From positions 1,364,001-1,428,000 of the forward strand of contig JBCAMK010000013.1 in assembly GCA_038503065.1 (NCBI GenBank): DNA of 64,000 nt, given 5' to 3'. Numbering within the stretch: the first letter of the stretch is position 1; every line of letters begins with the position of its first letter. This stretch comes from Paragyromitra xinjiangensis (lineage: Eukaryota > Ascomycota > Pezizomycetes > Pezizales > Discinaceae). The notes under the pieces were generated by a model. The model was given only the letters and a program-made list of their open reading frames with translations. It searched no databases and was not told where the DNA came from. Positions 45,339 to 58,701 of the stretch are shown here, piece after piece. Made by a program: the position numbers and the translations under genes.

Positions 45339-48300
45339 TCGATTATAAAAGAAAGAATAAAAGATAGAATATAAACAAGCAAGATTCCATCGTGTATTTG
45401 TGGCGTGTGTTGAAGGGGTATAATGTGGGAGCTGATCTTGGCATATGCTGTTGTGGTGTGATGACGTGATTCGGTTTTCGCGAGCTTATTAAGGGGAGTA
45501 ATCAAGCCGATTGGGGGTCTAATTGAAGGTAAGCAACTTATGGCATGATCCGTCGTTCTTTTCTGTGTTCGCAGCCTGTCGCGTCTCCTATAAACTCTCG
45601 ATGGGATTATGTACCGAGTGACACTTTATGACTACACTTGTGGACTGACAAAAACTAGGCGCCCCTTCCGCCATGAGCCCTATCGCCAGTCTCGTGCCCA
45701 GCCCCATACACGAAGCTTGCTGCGTACCGAGGCAGCAAGCTGCGCAGTGGGGCTGGGCACGAGACTACCCTATCGTAAGTCTTATCGCATAGGTACCGTG
45801 TGAACTTGGATAGGGTGACCGTTCGTGGTGGCTTCGGTGCTTTATCATGCCGTTTGTCTCTCGTTATATTCCCAGCGGTATCTTCATGCACAATATCTAC
45901 CGTGGCTCCTGTATACTAAGCCCCAAACCTTTATGCTTTCCTTATTCTTAGAACTAAATTTGGGATTCCTAGAATTTCAGCTCGGGACTCCCCGAGCTAG
46001 CGCCGTGGGACCGTGATCTTAGACGCCAACTGTTACTGGGTCATTTCGATCTCGTGTTAACTTTTATCCGCTGTTTCGGTTCCGGCAAGAAGTCCGGACT
46101 CGTGTCTTTTGTCGTGGACGGCTCTTTATATAGTCTCACATCTTTTATTAGTGTGCCCCGCGTAGTAACTACCAGTTGGAATCCATTGTCTCATATTTTA
46201 GCGTTGTTACCTCCATCTCACAGTCCCCTCGTCTTCCTCGGGGTTCCATCGCTTACTTTTCGCACCCTTTGCTTGGTTCTTTAGTCTTCAGATTCATAAC
46301 TTAGAACTTGATTGCGGCATTGTTCGGAAGGCTGAATCAGAGGTGATCTGGTTTGATTGTTGGGCTACCTTCATTCCACGCGTGGCTGTGGGGTCGGTAG
46401 GTGAGGCATCATCGGTGCAACTCGATCACTGTCTTCTTGGGGGTTTGAGGTTGAAGGTTTCATAGGGGGTGTAGTTGAGGGCCCTTTGTTAGGAGGTGGG
46501 GGTGTTTGGTTTTGCCTAGGTTGCTCGTTGGTGGTTGTATAGGCTGTTTTAGGGTCACGGTGAGGTGGAAGAAGCTGTGGTGGAATAGGTGGGAGTTTGG
46601 TCGTTGTTTTGGTAGGCTGACTTTGGGTGTTAGGTTCGGTCGAGGTTTCTGGTACGGTATACTGTGGCATTGATAAGGACATCTCACGATCTTGGGTAGG
46701 ACGACCTGTAACATCGTTTCGCTAATGCTTACCTAGACTCTTCATCGTGGAAGGCCGCATGCTGGTATTACTAGGCTGTGAGCGCTTGATACGTCGTTCC
46801 TAAATTGATACTACGATTTACCCGAACACTCTTCGAACACCTCGAGCAGATTTCTATCCTAGTTCAGCACAGCAAGATCAAGTTTCTACGAGCCGAGCAT
46901 TAGCAGATCTCTCTTAAATCACTACTCTCCCTCCTCTGCGAAGACTATTCATCATTGTGATACTTTATTACCCGCGTTAGCCTACTAACTGCAGCTTCCG
47001 AGAGATTAATTATGGAGGGTGGTAAAACAATGGATCTTTTGTCATCTACACATATATCACAATATGTTGGCCAGCCGTCCAACCAAAACTAGGTGGAGGG
47101 CTGTCAATATAACTCGGGGCGATAAAACGTTTCCTTATTCCCCCACACCACAATTTAGTCGGAGGTTTTGATAAAATAATGTTTACGAACTTTTAGGCTA
47201 TTCTCGATCTTGCCTTGTTAGAATAGCCAGCCTGTGTTCGTTGATAGAGGCCATCTTGCAATAAGTACATCATGGGTGATCACTCGGCCAACCGATTTTC
47301 CTATGCTTGTACAACCAACTGGAACTGCCGTGCTCCACGATGGCTTCTCTCGACAAAAATATTGCACGCTGGGTTTACTCGGTAGCCCACTACTGGCTAA
47401 ATTTGACCTCGGTCAAAAGGATCTAAGAAAGGGCTACAAGCACACTTATCGCCGCATTGTGGGGTGTAGCGAACTGTGGGAGACATTCGGCATCCGGCGG
47501 TATCCAGCCACATGTTACTAAGAAGATGTAGATCCAATGCGTCGCCGGCTGCAAACTATCGGGTCTGGGGGCTCGGGGAGCGCATGTGCGTATTCCCGCA
47601 AATGCATGTACGAGGTTGAAACGGCGAAGCAAACAACACCGATTCTTCGCACATGATTCAGTTTGCACTGTCTCAAGTGGATGTTCAATTGTGGGTTCGA
47701 TTTCGGTTCTTATACTTGGGATTTAGATGTCGGTTCAAGGCTTGCTATCCGAAAATAGTGTGACCTGGAGGGATATAAGTTCGATGACATGCGCCAATTC
47801 TGCAGCAATTGACGGTCCCCTGACCATAAGGAGAGGGGGCGTAAGTACTTGCAGGAGCTCCGATGCGGCGTATTTCAGGGCAGATTATTTATGTCTCAGT
47901 TGTAGGAGCTCCGTGCTTGGACAGGGAGTAAAGGGAAGGGAGCCGTCTATGCTCGATCGGATCATTAGATATAACTACTTGATCGGGGTTCGGTAGCTGT
48001 CAGTTGGGTTCGCGTGCTTTAGCTTATTTTCCCGGTGTAGTGATGGCCAATAGAGTCGCATGATGGAGGAATTAATATTGTACGTTAATATCACATGGTT
48101 GTACATCTTTCACCCAATTGTAGAAGTGTATAGTCTCGCTGTGACAGTACATTGGTTGGATGTATAGTCCCATAAGAAAAAGTCCTGGCACCCTTGTCAA
48201 TTTGACGCTGCGACCAAACAGTCGCAGGAAGCAACCTGGAGGACAAATAATAAAAAAAAGAGTAGGTTCTATAAATCTTACAGCGCTAAATAATATCCTC

Positions 48301-49711
48301 CTAATTTTTATTGTCATCAACTGCGGAAGCTGCGGTCTGGATTTCTCCAGTAGTCAAGCTTTGGGGGAAGTGCCAGGACTTTTCTGGCGGGACTGTATAT
48401 GTTTGGGCGAATATACCCAACCAGAACCCACCAAGGTCATATCAAATAACTCATTCACAAGGCGAATCCCCCCATACATCGGTCATTGCATTGCAGCTCT
48501 CAAACATGAGCAGAATGTGGTACTCGGGATACAGGAAAAGATGAACCTGAAACCAGGGTTGTAAATTCAACGAACCAACAAACCTGCGTGTGAATTTTTC
48601 TTTCTTTCTTTTACTAAGAACATGCATGCTCCGTTTTCTTTTTTAATTCCCCCAAGTACAAATAAGATTCCAGGTTATGGATGAAACCTAACCTGGGTCC
48701 GCAATATCCCGTGAACCTGTCTGTCTGTAAAAGAAAGAAAGAAAAAAAAGTAAACCAAAGGAGGGGGATTTCAAGACATTGTTCTCAGAAAGCAGGGCGG
48801 GTCCCTTACCTCCACAATAGACCTTTATTTTTTTTTTGTCTCTTCGATGCTGCAATAGCAAAAAGCAAATACAGGAGTGACCCCTGTAGGGTTCGATTCA
48901 ATAGTAGCGCACCGGTAAGTAACTTTACAACTAAAACTCCGCAAGGCTGTTCTACCCACGTAGATGCATATTCTTCGCGATCGAGTTTAGGTGATTGCTC
49001 TTAATTCGAATCATGTTAGAAACGACCAAGCTTTTCCGGTTATGTAGGTAATTTATCTGCAGCCGGTAGTCTCCGGGATGTGCTTCCCTCCCCTGAGAAC
49101 TTGGGAATTCTTTGTTGACAATGTCTTTGTGTAAGAAATTTAGGAGGATTGGTTCTTTTTTTTCTGATCTTGGTGAGCGATTAATCTCTCTATACAGGAA
49201 CTATACATGTGACAAAAGAAATGCAAGAAGAGCCGATAGAAATTCGGGGAGAGTTGATTACTATGAAATATATAGTAACTTGCAGTGCATTACATAAAAA
49301 CCAATACGAGATGTCCAATAAAAAAAATGGACTTGTTTGTGGGAAAAAAACCAACCAAGGTAGCTGGACCTAGGTACGATAGTAATCATTGTCTTGGAAT
49401 CGGTAGAATATCAAGAAACTATCCGGAACGCATCGAACGCCTGCCCACGCGACCAAAAGGAAAAGAAAAAATGCATGAAAAAGTAAAGACTTCGTAATGA
49501 GATGCGAACACCCTGTTCTGATGATTTTCTTATGCCTACCTGAATGACGAAAGAGAGTAACAAGAAATGAAGACAAAGGGGAGTGATGAAAAGAGTCTCC
49601 AAGTAGATACCAGATCTGAAGCACCAGCAGATCAACCTTTCTGCTCACGTTTACTAGTGGGGAAAAAACTTCATGGGCCATAATTCCATTGGTCACTAAG
49701 CTGTGTCGGTT
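45339..49711. other. Gene-poor stretch with an inverted repeat
   Basis: No supportable gene. It contains the hairpin repeat at 45688-45766. A Thr/Pro-rich minus-strand frame at 46371-46682 is low-complexity and unsupported. 48600-48850 has several A and T runs. The right end is probably the 3' UTR of the chitinase gene. Confidence 0.5.
45688..45766. repeat. GC-rich inverted repeat (hairpin) of a dispersed repeat family
   Basis: The left arm (45688-45723) starts AGTCTCGTGCCCAGCCCC; the right arm (45732-45766) ends GGGGCTGGGCACGAGACT, its reverse complement, with an 8-bp loop. The arms match over most of about 35 bp. The right-arm sequence recurs as single copies at 58702-58737 and 60575-60610. 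Confidence 0.8.
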
Positions 49712-51044
49712 TCACCCCGAGTGAAGACAGCTGAAACTGGATTCGATCAAACTCCTCGGACCTTTTACATCTGCAGTCCCTGTCCAGAAGAAAACTCCGC
49801 CCAATCCAGTCTTCTTCGCATATGCAGCTTTCATCTTGACTGTCTCAGGGTTGTCGTAAGTTACAAACCCCCCATCACCGCCTATGCAGTAAGCAGCTCC
49901 TAAGTTCGCATCAACGTATTCGGTTGCTCCGGGTCTTGGCAAGTCCTTGTATTCGAAGGTACCCTCCTCGCCAGCAGTTCCAGAATAGGCTTGCCCAACG
50001 TTGTGGCATCCAAGAAACGAGCGGCCATAGGCGGGAATGCCCATAAGGATTTTCGAAGCCGGCACAGACTTTGACAAAACGTACGAGATAGCAGTGTGTC
50101 CGGATAGTCTAGCCGCATCGCAATGGGGGTGCCGCGGGGAATAAAGCTGTGCTTGATGGCCAGAGGAGGGAACCCACGGTCCTGAGAAATCATATGTCAT
50201 CATATTTATGAAATCAAGATAGTACTGTGCGGTACCAAGATCAATATTCTTCAGAACCCATTCACCAGCGGGAAGCGCAGAAGTTAGGAGATATTGCGGA
50301 GCGGGAAGGAATTGGCGAATGGCTCCGAGGAGGTGGATGTAGTCTTGACCTTGCCGAAAATCGGACGGATGTTCCCAATCGACTATTCTCCTATTAGCTA
50401 TTTTTGGTGAAATTGCAGGAAACAGGATGAACGCACTGTCTATTCCATCCAGCCCGTACTCGAGTACCAACTCCTTCGCGGATGACGCAAATTTTTCGCG
50501 TGTTGTTGGATTCGCTGCTACTGCAGCAAAGTTGTCACTCCCCTTCCCACCACCACCAATCGAGAGGATGACTTTCAGATGGCTATGCTTTACTTTCAAT
50601 TGCTGGAATGATCTCAAACAGCCCTTGACTCCGTCGACATCGATTTGGGAATCCGCCCATTCGTCGCTCAACTGTGACACACGATCCAATCAACAAACCG
50701 GATTGGCAATGAACTTGGCATTTGTCATACATAAACAGTTCCGCATGGTTTCACCCAAGCGAATGAATAAAACACATGCGATATCAATCCCAAAGTCAAA
50801 GAGCTTGGAGGTTCATCTCTGTAGATCCGCCAATTCGGGTAGTAAACGCCGTTTGCACTAGCTCCAGTGTCGTCAGAACAAACTTCCCCGCAAAGTTTCA
50901 GCGGGATCTCGCTCACTATATCCTCAACGGCTCGTGGGCGTGCTGGGCTGGTAGATGGCCACTCACAACATCTCTTATGAAGTTGAAGCGGGGATGAGTG
51001 TACCATGGTATCGGAGGTGGCGTGGGACCAAAGGACTGGGACAT
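49712..51044 (-). CDS. GH18 chitinase, at least three exons
   Basis: Certain coding parts are 50671-50437 and 50382-49712, plus the 3' part of a first exon ending at 50731. The introns are 50672-50730 (gtatga...cacag) and 50383-50436 (gtgcgt...tag). The second join creates DGIDIDWEHP, the GH18 catalytic DxxDxDxE motif, with Glu as proton donor. Other family marks are YYPNWRIYRD, SHVFYSFAWVKP, VILSIGGGG, INMMTYDF, ILMGIPAYGRSF and GVFFWTGTAD. The enzyme hydrolyses chitin. The 5' end is uncertain: the ATG at 51044 (MSQSFGPTPPP) needs a further intron near 50966-50890 with no single clear acceptor, while the ATG at 51117 reads straight through but gives an atypical N-terminus. No signal peptide is seen, which suggests an intracellular enzyme. 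Confidence 0.88.
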
Positions 51045-51186
51045 CGTCGCGAGATACGAAGTTGTGGGGAAGGAGTGGGAGAGGGAATGCTTCAAGAAAA
51101 CAGGTTTCAACAAGCAATGGTCAAGCCGAGGCGGTTGACGAGAAATATGAAAAACTGAAGTACGTAACGCCGGGGGGGAATCGGTA

Positions 51187-51194
51187 CTTATATA
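51187..51194 (-). promoter_or_regulatory. TATA box of the chitinase gene
   Basis: On the minus strand this reads TATATAAG, 143-150 bp upstream of the candidate start at 51044 and about 70 bp upstream of the ATG at 51117. It is the only TATA-like site in the immediate upstream region. Confidence 0.5.
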
Positions 51195-51199
51195 CCGCA

Positions 51200-54100
51200 C
51201 GCTCAGGTTTTCTAATGATTCTCCCTAGCCTCTGATCCCGTGAAGCTCTAGGATCAAAAAGAAAAGGAAAAAAAAGAAAAAACGGAGGAGGAATAAGAAA
51301 TTTCTCACGCCACCGGTTATAATTCCTTTTTCCTTTTCTCTGCCTTCTTTCTTGATGCTATGAAATTTGCTCTTTTTTTCCGGTGTCTTTTGCTAAGTTT
51401 GGTCCGTGGTGAGAGAACGCTTCGCCTCACTCGATGACGACCAACGGTTGTGTTCCTGCACACATCAGTTCAGATGCAGATCCCAGGGATCCAGTGGGCC
51501 CTGGCTGACCATGGGGGGGGGAAGGGAGCAAGGTAAGGCGAAAAGTGAAATATGAATTCGATGGTTCAAGAAAAAAAAAATGTGACCAGCAAGCGGGACA
51601 ACAAGGAGTTCAAGTTAGTAGCACGATCACAGATCGTTTCGTCGATGTCATGTCCAAACGTCGTGTAATTTTCAAGATCATGGCTTCCATCTTTTGCATC
51701 TGACTTGTCGTTTCAATTCATCTGATCCATTCCCTCTAGCTCGAAAACGTTGAATCATGTGTCGCAAAAAGTGCGGGTATGCGTATGCATATGCACCAGT
51801 GCGTTTCCACCATGAGAATCGCATGGGTTCGGTTTCCCCACAGTGAATAGGTCCTTCCTCATCACTGGCGATGTCCGACGACTGGTGTTCGAACTAACGT
51901 GTCCTATAGGTATTATAGATGTGCGTGAGGCCCCCCTCCACATCTTCTGAATGCATAACGAGAGTTCGTATTATAAACAACGGGGGGGGGGAGGGGGGCA
52001 GTGGGGGAAGTTCCATGGGCCTGCTCGTGACGCTTTAGTTTAAGAACAGGAATAGTGCACGTTGCAAGAGAGGTGACAACTATCTCCTGTGCAGCGTTCA
52101 CTAGAAGAGGAGGTTGGTGCCGGTATGCGACGGCAAGAGCTGACGACGGGTATGTGCTACCTATTCCAGAAACTGGGTGTTAGGCTCAATATTAGGGATT
52201 GCATGATCTAACAGAGATGTGTAAACAGGTATGAGGAACCAACCAGGGAGAGGAATGGATTCGCTGGGATCTTCGGCGACCTCCAGCTAGAATCTACAGT
52301 ACGGTACAGACACACGACTTGGCAGCTGGAACGGATGTAGATCGATCTGTTGGGGGGGGGATGGGAGTGAGGGAGAGGTCACTGATGGGGATTACAGGCA
52401 GGAGCAGGTCAACGGTGATAGGGCCGGCCTGTGCTGTGCATGGCGAGCAATGGCCATCGGTTGAGTGCCCCTGGCTGATCTGCGCTTTCCAGGCGCACTG
52501 ACGCTTAATATCGAGGTCAACGTCGAGTGGTAAGTAGCTGTAGAGTATGCGGAGCGTAATTCCTTGGATTAAATATCCCCAGATAACATGCGTATATACC
52601 TGCCTGCTCATGTACCTCAGTAGAGTACATTGCAGCTACGAACCTGGACTAATGGAATCCCTCACGGATACAGCTGTTCTGTGGAATAGAGTTCTCTGTG
52701 TAATTGTACGCCTCTTAGCCAAAAACCGGTTCTATCTTGCAATGTGCTGATTACAATGGAATCCGAAGAATTAACACATGGAGTTGAGTCTGACAGGATG
52801 CACGGTGAACAGTTTCTGTGCTTCTACATCTCTCCAAGAACCCTTTTGGAAGCTGAGAGTTATGCCCCGGATGGCAGGTCCGCGCTTACTCGTTAATGAA
52901 TTAAACCCTTGGCTAACCTCTATCTAGAGGCCTTCGACACGGAGTGTGGACAGCACAGCAGTCTGTGTCTGTCCAAAGTTCATCCGTAGGGCACGCCGGT
53001 ATGCTAAACTTATCAACGCCATTCACGCCTGAGTTTCAGATATATTTTGCCATTGTACCAGAGTCGCCGCCGTCAGCGTGCATCCACGTCCCTCCATAGC
53101 TGTATTTACCACCCGTCCGTCAACCTTGCCTCACGGGAGTTCTGGAGATCTCACTTCACTGTGCAATAAAGTCTCGCGATGCTAACTCCGGATCTAGTGT
53201 AAATGCAAGTAGACGGGGAGCTGCTCGGGCCGCCAGCTGGAGTAAATAGGTAGGGCCGCACCCTCGGCTGCAATCGGCTCCACAAAACGAATCGCCCAAC
53301 TTTCGGTAACTCGATACTTGCATGCACAGATGGTATGTACATGGTCCCCTTTGCCCTGAATCCAACCTACTGGACGAGTACATACATTCGAATTTCAGGT
53401 TTATGCATCATATATCCGTCCAAAGTACAGTGCCACTCTCAATGCGCGACAATTTCGCGTGGACGCATGGGCCCAAGGCAACAGGTAATCAACCGCGAGC
53501 CCGGTCGTAGGGCGGGTAGCGGCACGCCACCCGAGTCCCTCCCTTCGAAGCCGGTTTCGGAAGCTCTCGGTGGTCCTGGGGGAGAGTTGGAATTGACATC
53601 GCCGGCTCGGGTGATACAGACCGCGACGAAAACGGGCCCAGATCAACGATCGGCATCAGATTGATCGGCATCCGTAGGTTTGACTGAAGCGAGTCCGGGA
53701 ATCCCTGTTGCGACTCTAATGGACCACAGATGGCGTCAACACCGCAAGGCGAGCTGCTTAAAATAGTGACTTCACGATACCTGAACGCCCGCCGGTCGTA
53801 TGTGATCGAGAACCTGCTCGGCTTATAGTTCCGGACACGTTTTTCCCAGGTGTGGCCTCAGCCTGGTACTATATTCGCTCACAGCCGAAGGGCTCCAGCC
53901 GTGTTGCCAACAGTCAAGACCTCACATCGCTTCATGTCGAGCTACCTGGGATACAACATCGGGCGGCAAATAGCAAAGGCCCAAGTGCCCATACACACAC
54001 ATCTTGGAAATCCGTTTCTCAAGAGCCGTTCTAAACAGCCGGCCCATTCTCGATCATAGGTGATCACTCCTTAATCCCTCCCCAATATCAACTACCGGAA

Positions 54101-54868
54101 TTCGGCACCGGCATGGTACGATTGATGCTAAGACGTTCAAATAAGATTTCGTATCCAACAATGTCTCCTAACAGCCCACTTCCCCGCATTGGAAAAAAAA
54201 AAAAAGGGAATCTAGAATCCAGAATCTAGATTAACACTACATCGGTGTCGTACCACTGGACCAGCACAGGCCCGCATCTACTATACGTCCCGTGCGCAGC
54301 CTTATCATGTGCGAAGGCTACGTTTTCGTCATTCGATGCCCGAGCACATTACAACTGCCGCGAGGCCTCCGTCGAATTGCCGATCTGAAGGCTAGGACGA
54401 AAGGGCAGTAACAGCCGGACGAATGGTAAATACAGCTAGCATCATCGAGTGATCATCTATGATCATTGATTGATGAAATTACGAGTGGATACTCACTCCA
54501 CAACTCGGCCTATCTAATTTGGTTGGGTTTCAAAATGCTAAAGCGAGAAGGGATTGAGGTGATCTAGAAGTTGACAGGTTACTAATGCTGACCAGAGAGC
54601 TGCTGACTAACTGTCGGAGCGATCGTTTGCCGACTCGCATCCTGACGGCCGTCGGTCTGATGGAAGCTGGGTTAAGCGTCATAACGAAAGTGAGGCTACC
54701 CATGTATTTTGGCCTCGTTTCAACTGGCTTTTATATATACATACTCGGTATGTGCTTGTGGGACAAGCAACATCATCGACATATATATGTTTTATAATTG
54801 ACTATGAGAAAAAGAGTGATGTGATATAGCTCTTACTGTCTCCACAATCCAGATACCCCCCAGCTCCC
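51200..54868. other. Gene-free stretch
   Basis: 3.7 kb with no supportable gene. It holds poly-G runs (near 51981-52000 and 52351) and an A run near 54193. Open frames here are short and overlap on both strands. Confidence 0.5.
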
Positions 54869-56080
54869 TCAAAGATCATCATCCAAAGGCGACACCCCCT
54901 GAGCAGTCCCAATAAGCGTCTCAAACTGCAGCTTCCACCTCTCAACCACAGTTCTATCAAGCATAAACTTATTAAACCCAATCGGATCCGTCAACCTACT
55001 ATCAAAAATACTAGTTCCATTCGGCCCCCCCGGAATATCCTTCCTACTAACCCAAAACCCAATGCTCGCAAGATACTTCTGGGGCTCATCCGACAAAAGC
55101 CATGACACAAACAACTTCGCCGACTCTGGCCGCTTCGTCGATTGAAAAATCGCCCCTGTCTGCGCCCAGGACATGAACTGTTCAGTTTGCAGGAACACCT
55201 CTGTGAGGAATAGAGCTGTGCCCTTGCCAGCTGAGAAGGTGATACTGCAGGTTGAGTTTTTCGCGATGACAGCGCTGGGAGTGCTGGTGCCGCGGACCCA
55301 TTGGACGTCTTGATGGTATGCAAGCGTCTCGAACCAGCCCCAACCGTATTTTTCGATGATTAGAGAGAAGAGATATGTGATAGCGTCGTCGTCGTTGGGG
55401 TAGGTGAGGGCTAGTTTGCCTTTCCAGGCGGGAAGGGTGAAATCGGCGTATGATTTCGGAAGGTCGGTTGACGAGAGTGTATTTGGGTTGTATATGATGC
55501 TTCCGAAGTAAACTATGTTTAGTTAGCAATAGCACTGAGGAGGTTATCGATGCGTGGGAAGTAAGATGGGGACTTACAAAAAAAGAAAGGTACAAAAGCA
55601 CCCTCGGGATCTTTTACAGTTGGCCATACTAAATCCCACGTAGCTGACTTATACGGCAATAAGCGTCCCTGCGCCTTCCAGCGCGGGAAGTCATGTAGCG
55701 TTTGTAATATCGCTATATCGACGTATTCATCTCCACTTTCCCACGAGCGGTCGATATTGCTATCGCTATATTTTGATAGGTCGACTGTGAGGTTTAGTGT
55801 GATTTTTGGGAATGCCGCTGCCCAGGCGGCCCTCACGGCATCTCCCTGGTAATTCTCTGTTTGATTCATGTTAACCATGGAATGGGCTCATGAAGAGGTG
55901 TAGAGTAGAGTCGTTACCATCACCACCCCACAGAACCGTCAATTCCCCCGACTCCGATTGCGCAGCGGTATATATCTCGTCTAGTGTCCTGGTATCGACT
56001 TCTGCGTTCGAGCCTGGGGAGTAATTGTCCGCCCAGACAGCTCCGAAGAGCGCAAGGCTGGAGAAAAAGCGGATATTCAT
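54869..56080 (-). CDS. Secreted bacterial-type extracellular solute-binding protein, three exons
   Basis: Exons 56080-55918, 55856-55578 and 55512-54869 give 361 residues. The introns are 55857-55917 (gtaacg...cag) and 55513-55577 (gtaagt, branch gctaac, tag). The joins give LTVLWGGDENYQGDAV and FVPFFFFYFGSIIYNP. The signal peptide is MNIRFFSSLALFGAVWA. The body resembles family-1 type periplasmic binding proteins of ABC transporters (Fe3+ or polyamine class): FPKITLNLTVDLSKY, DIAILQTLHDFPRWKAQGRLLPY, LPAWKGKLALTYPNDDDA and SAKLFVSWLLSDEPQKYLASIG. Fungi lack matching ABC importers, so the protein may bind a solute in the wall or medium. An ATG at 56128 would add 16 residues before the signal peptide and was not chosen. 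Its bacterial-type fold hints at old transfer, but the introns show it is settled in the fungal genome. Confidence 0.88.
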
Positions 56081-56190
56081 TTGATTCCGTGTCGAGATGT
56101 TGGCTTGGGAAGCTTGGGCTTGGATCACTGAGAAGTATGGTCCGGTGGAAGGGATGATGAGAGTTGTGCAAAATGGAGGAGGATTCCCTC

Positions 56191-56198
56191 CTTATATG
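56191..56198 (-). promoter_or_regulatory. TATA-like site of the solute-binding protein gene
   Basis: On the minus strand this reads CATATAAG, about 110 bp upstream of the start codon at 56080, a usual distance. Confidence 0.4.
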
Positions 56199-56219
56199 CG
56201 AATTCGACGTAGCTTCCAT

Positions 56220-58354
56220 AATGCTGTCGCATCTGTGGAGTAGGTGCTGCGATTGACCTACCGAATGATAGAGACATGCGTGGCTTGTTGTTTATTATTG
56301 TGATAAGTAAGGCGGTCGTTATATTAGAGGTACGGAGTGGGGAGCGGCTCAGAGCGTGAGTGATTTTCGAAAAGCTTGGTATGAGGTTTGTCTGGTATTA
56401 GTGGTGCTAAGGCAAGACTAGAGGGTGGAGTTGGCCAATCGTTCGTTGGTGTGGCTGGGTCGGCCAACAAGGGTTGTTAATCCCAAGTCATTTTTTGGTT
56501 CCTTTTTTCTAATGCAAGTATGACTGAGGCAAGGCTACTATTATAGTGACAAGATGCAATTAGTAAGGTGCACTTTTATGATGTACAAAGACATCTTATT
56601 GAACCGGGTACTTCATGAATTGCACAAAGGAATGGCTGGGCGAGTTTTAAACAAGAGCGCGGGCCGCGCAGGGATCTACTGATCGTTGATTGTTGATTGT
56701 TGATTGTAGGGCCCGGGGAGGCCTGGTTTTTGGGGGATTGGACTGAGGTGTGATAACGTTTTAGTAGCCAAAATATCGTTGTCAGTTTACTATCTAGTTT
56801 AGCTCAATTACGGCTTCGTTCCAAAAAAACAGATAAGAGCTATTATCAAGAGATACTCGCATTCATGCATCTTAAATTCTGCGGTGCTCTGGCGGTGTTC
56901 CTTGCTTTCACATATCTTAATTTTATGTTTTCCTATAAGTTGAAATTTCAGGGGTTATGAGCTACGATACCCTGGGCTTGCGTATTGATTGCTTTTTATC
57001 ACCGGAGAAGCCCTAATGCGAGGGAAATCCCATCCAATGACTGCCATACAGCTTTCCGGGATGCTTAGCCAAGGTTGGTCCCAGTCAATTCAAATAAAAA
57101 TATGTGGTAGGTATCGATTCCGGCAGAACCCGTCAGCGGAAGATTTATGATTTAGCGCAATAATCACTTCCAGAGAGCCCAATCAACAGTTTAGTTGCTT
57201 TAGTTGATTACGTGAAAATGTGGTTTATTTTAGCCAACCAAATTGGTTTGCATCTAGCTAGGGCTAACCGTTCGGAACGTTGCCGTTAGCTATGTTTTAG
57301 GTATTCATCAGCAACGGTCAGCATGGACTATAGGTGGCATCGGGTGAGCAGGGGTTGAGTGCTTGTAGCCGCGCATACATCTCGGAGAGGCTTGAGTCTT
57401 CGTTTTTGTATGGTTATGTATATAATCGGTGTCTCGTCTGAATGTTGGTACCAATTTAGAGGTTCTTGGCTTAGTTATGCATTGGAAATCAGAGTTAGAA
57501 GTTATAGAGCTAGCTGTAATCCGGTTTTTTTTCTTTTTTTTGGGTCTTGAAAATTATTTTTAATAGTTTAGTTGACTCCTTCCGGTAAAAGTGAATGAGA
57601 GAAGGTCCGGCGTTTACACGGTGATATTTCTCAGCATGTCAAATACCCCGCCTACTATTAGTCATATATGAGACATACTAACAAACAGCTGCAATAGAGG
57701 ATTGATCAGCAGGTGAGAAGATCTTGGGGTCTTGAAATTCTATACTAGATTTATTCGTCGTCCCACCTATCCGCTGTACATGAGGGCTTGCGCTATACTG
57801 GAAAATCTCTCCCGTGGGATTTGCCGAGTTATTATTCATGCTGAGAAATTGTTATGATATGCTTCTAAATGCGGTGGTACACGTGTACTGTATAGAAAGT
57901 TGTAGAAGCGAGTTTGGGATTTGGGGGTGGGGTGTTTATAATCACTAAAGTGATGAATATATAGGTCAAGAATTAACTAGATGCGAGCTCAAGTAGGGAT
58001 GTACTCTTCTGTTGGTATTTGTAATAACAGTAACCTCTGATAGGCGAGTAATGAACGATGATCTCCTTTGGTTTGAACACGCTTGGTTCTATCTTTGCAT
58101 CATCTGCCCGACAGTGCTACGGTGAACTTTGTGAGAATATAGCGGGCTATGAAAAGAAGCTATATTTGCTATTCTACTTCCACTGAATTAGTGACAGGGC
58201 TGATATTGAAAGTCTTGCAGGAAGTACAAGTTCTCGGGAGATTCAATTAGACCGTTGATAGATAGATTGATAATTCATACGCGCATCCGACCCTTTGGGT
58301 TATTGGGGTAAAAAGAAAGCCTCAGGCAGCCCATGAAGACTGCTTAGGAGATCA
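56220..58354. other. Gene-free stretch
   Basis: No supportable gene. A triple repeat of GATTGTT occurs near 56683-56707. Confidence 0.5.
58310..58314 (-). terminator. Pol III terminator of the tRNA gene
   Basis: A run of five T on the minus strand lies about 40 bp downstream of the tRNA 3' end. It is the first such run and the likely RNA polymerase III stop. Confidence 0.5.
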
Positions 58355-58435
58355 TGATTTCGCCCGGGCTCGAACCGGGGACCACCAGTGAAACCATTGT
58401 TAGACTGGTGTGATAACCAACTACACCACGAAACC
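58355..58435 (-). tRNA. tRNA-Val (AAC) with a 7-nt intron
   Basis: The minus-strand transcript begins GGTTTCGTGGTGTAGTTGG and ends GGGCGAAATCA. The acceptor stem GGTTTCG pairs with CGAAATC, with A as discriminator. The T arm contains GGTTCGAGCC (B box), and the D arm contains the A box TGGTGTAGTTGG. The anticodon stem is CCAGT/ACTGG. The anticodon AAC is at 58399-58401, and seven extra bases (58391-58397) sit one base after it, the usual place for a nuclear tRNA intron. Removing them leaves 74 nt and a seven-base loop. Confidence 0.95.
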
Positions 58436-58701
58436 ACTGATTGGTTCTAATCAGACTGTATCGTGGCGCTCGGGGGCAGATTATATCGCGGGGCAGCACT
58501 AGTGATCATATATAATAACAATGCATTAAGGTTGTAGGAGGGCGGGTTGTGGTGCTTGTAGTTCTTGGCGGATGCGGTTTTAGGGGATTAACGGTGGTAG
58601 TGTGGTTATTGATGGTAGCGATGACTACATGTAAGTATGTTTTGTGATTAATCTTGCGGGGCTCCCGAATGATGTTCTTCTAAGTGGCGGATCTACGGTG
58701 C

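Noticed and set aside
46371..46714. Two overlapping Pro/Thr-rich minus-strand frames
   Set aside because: Composition stems from G-rich plus-strand DNA; both frames are similarly open, so neither is favoured.
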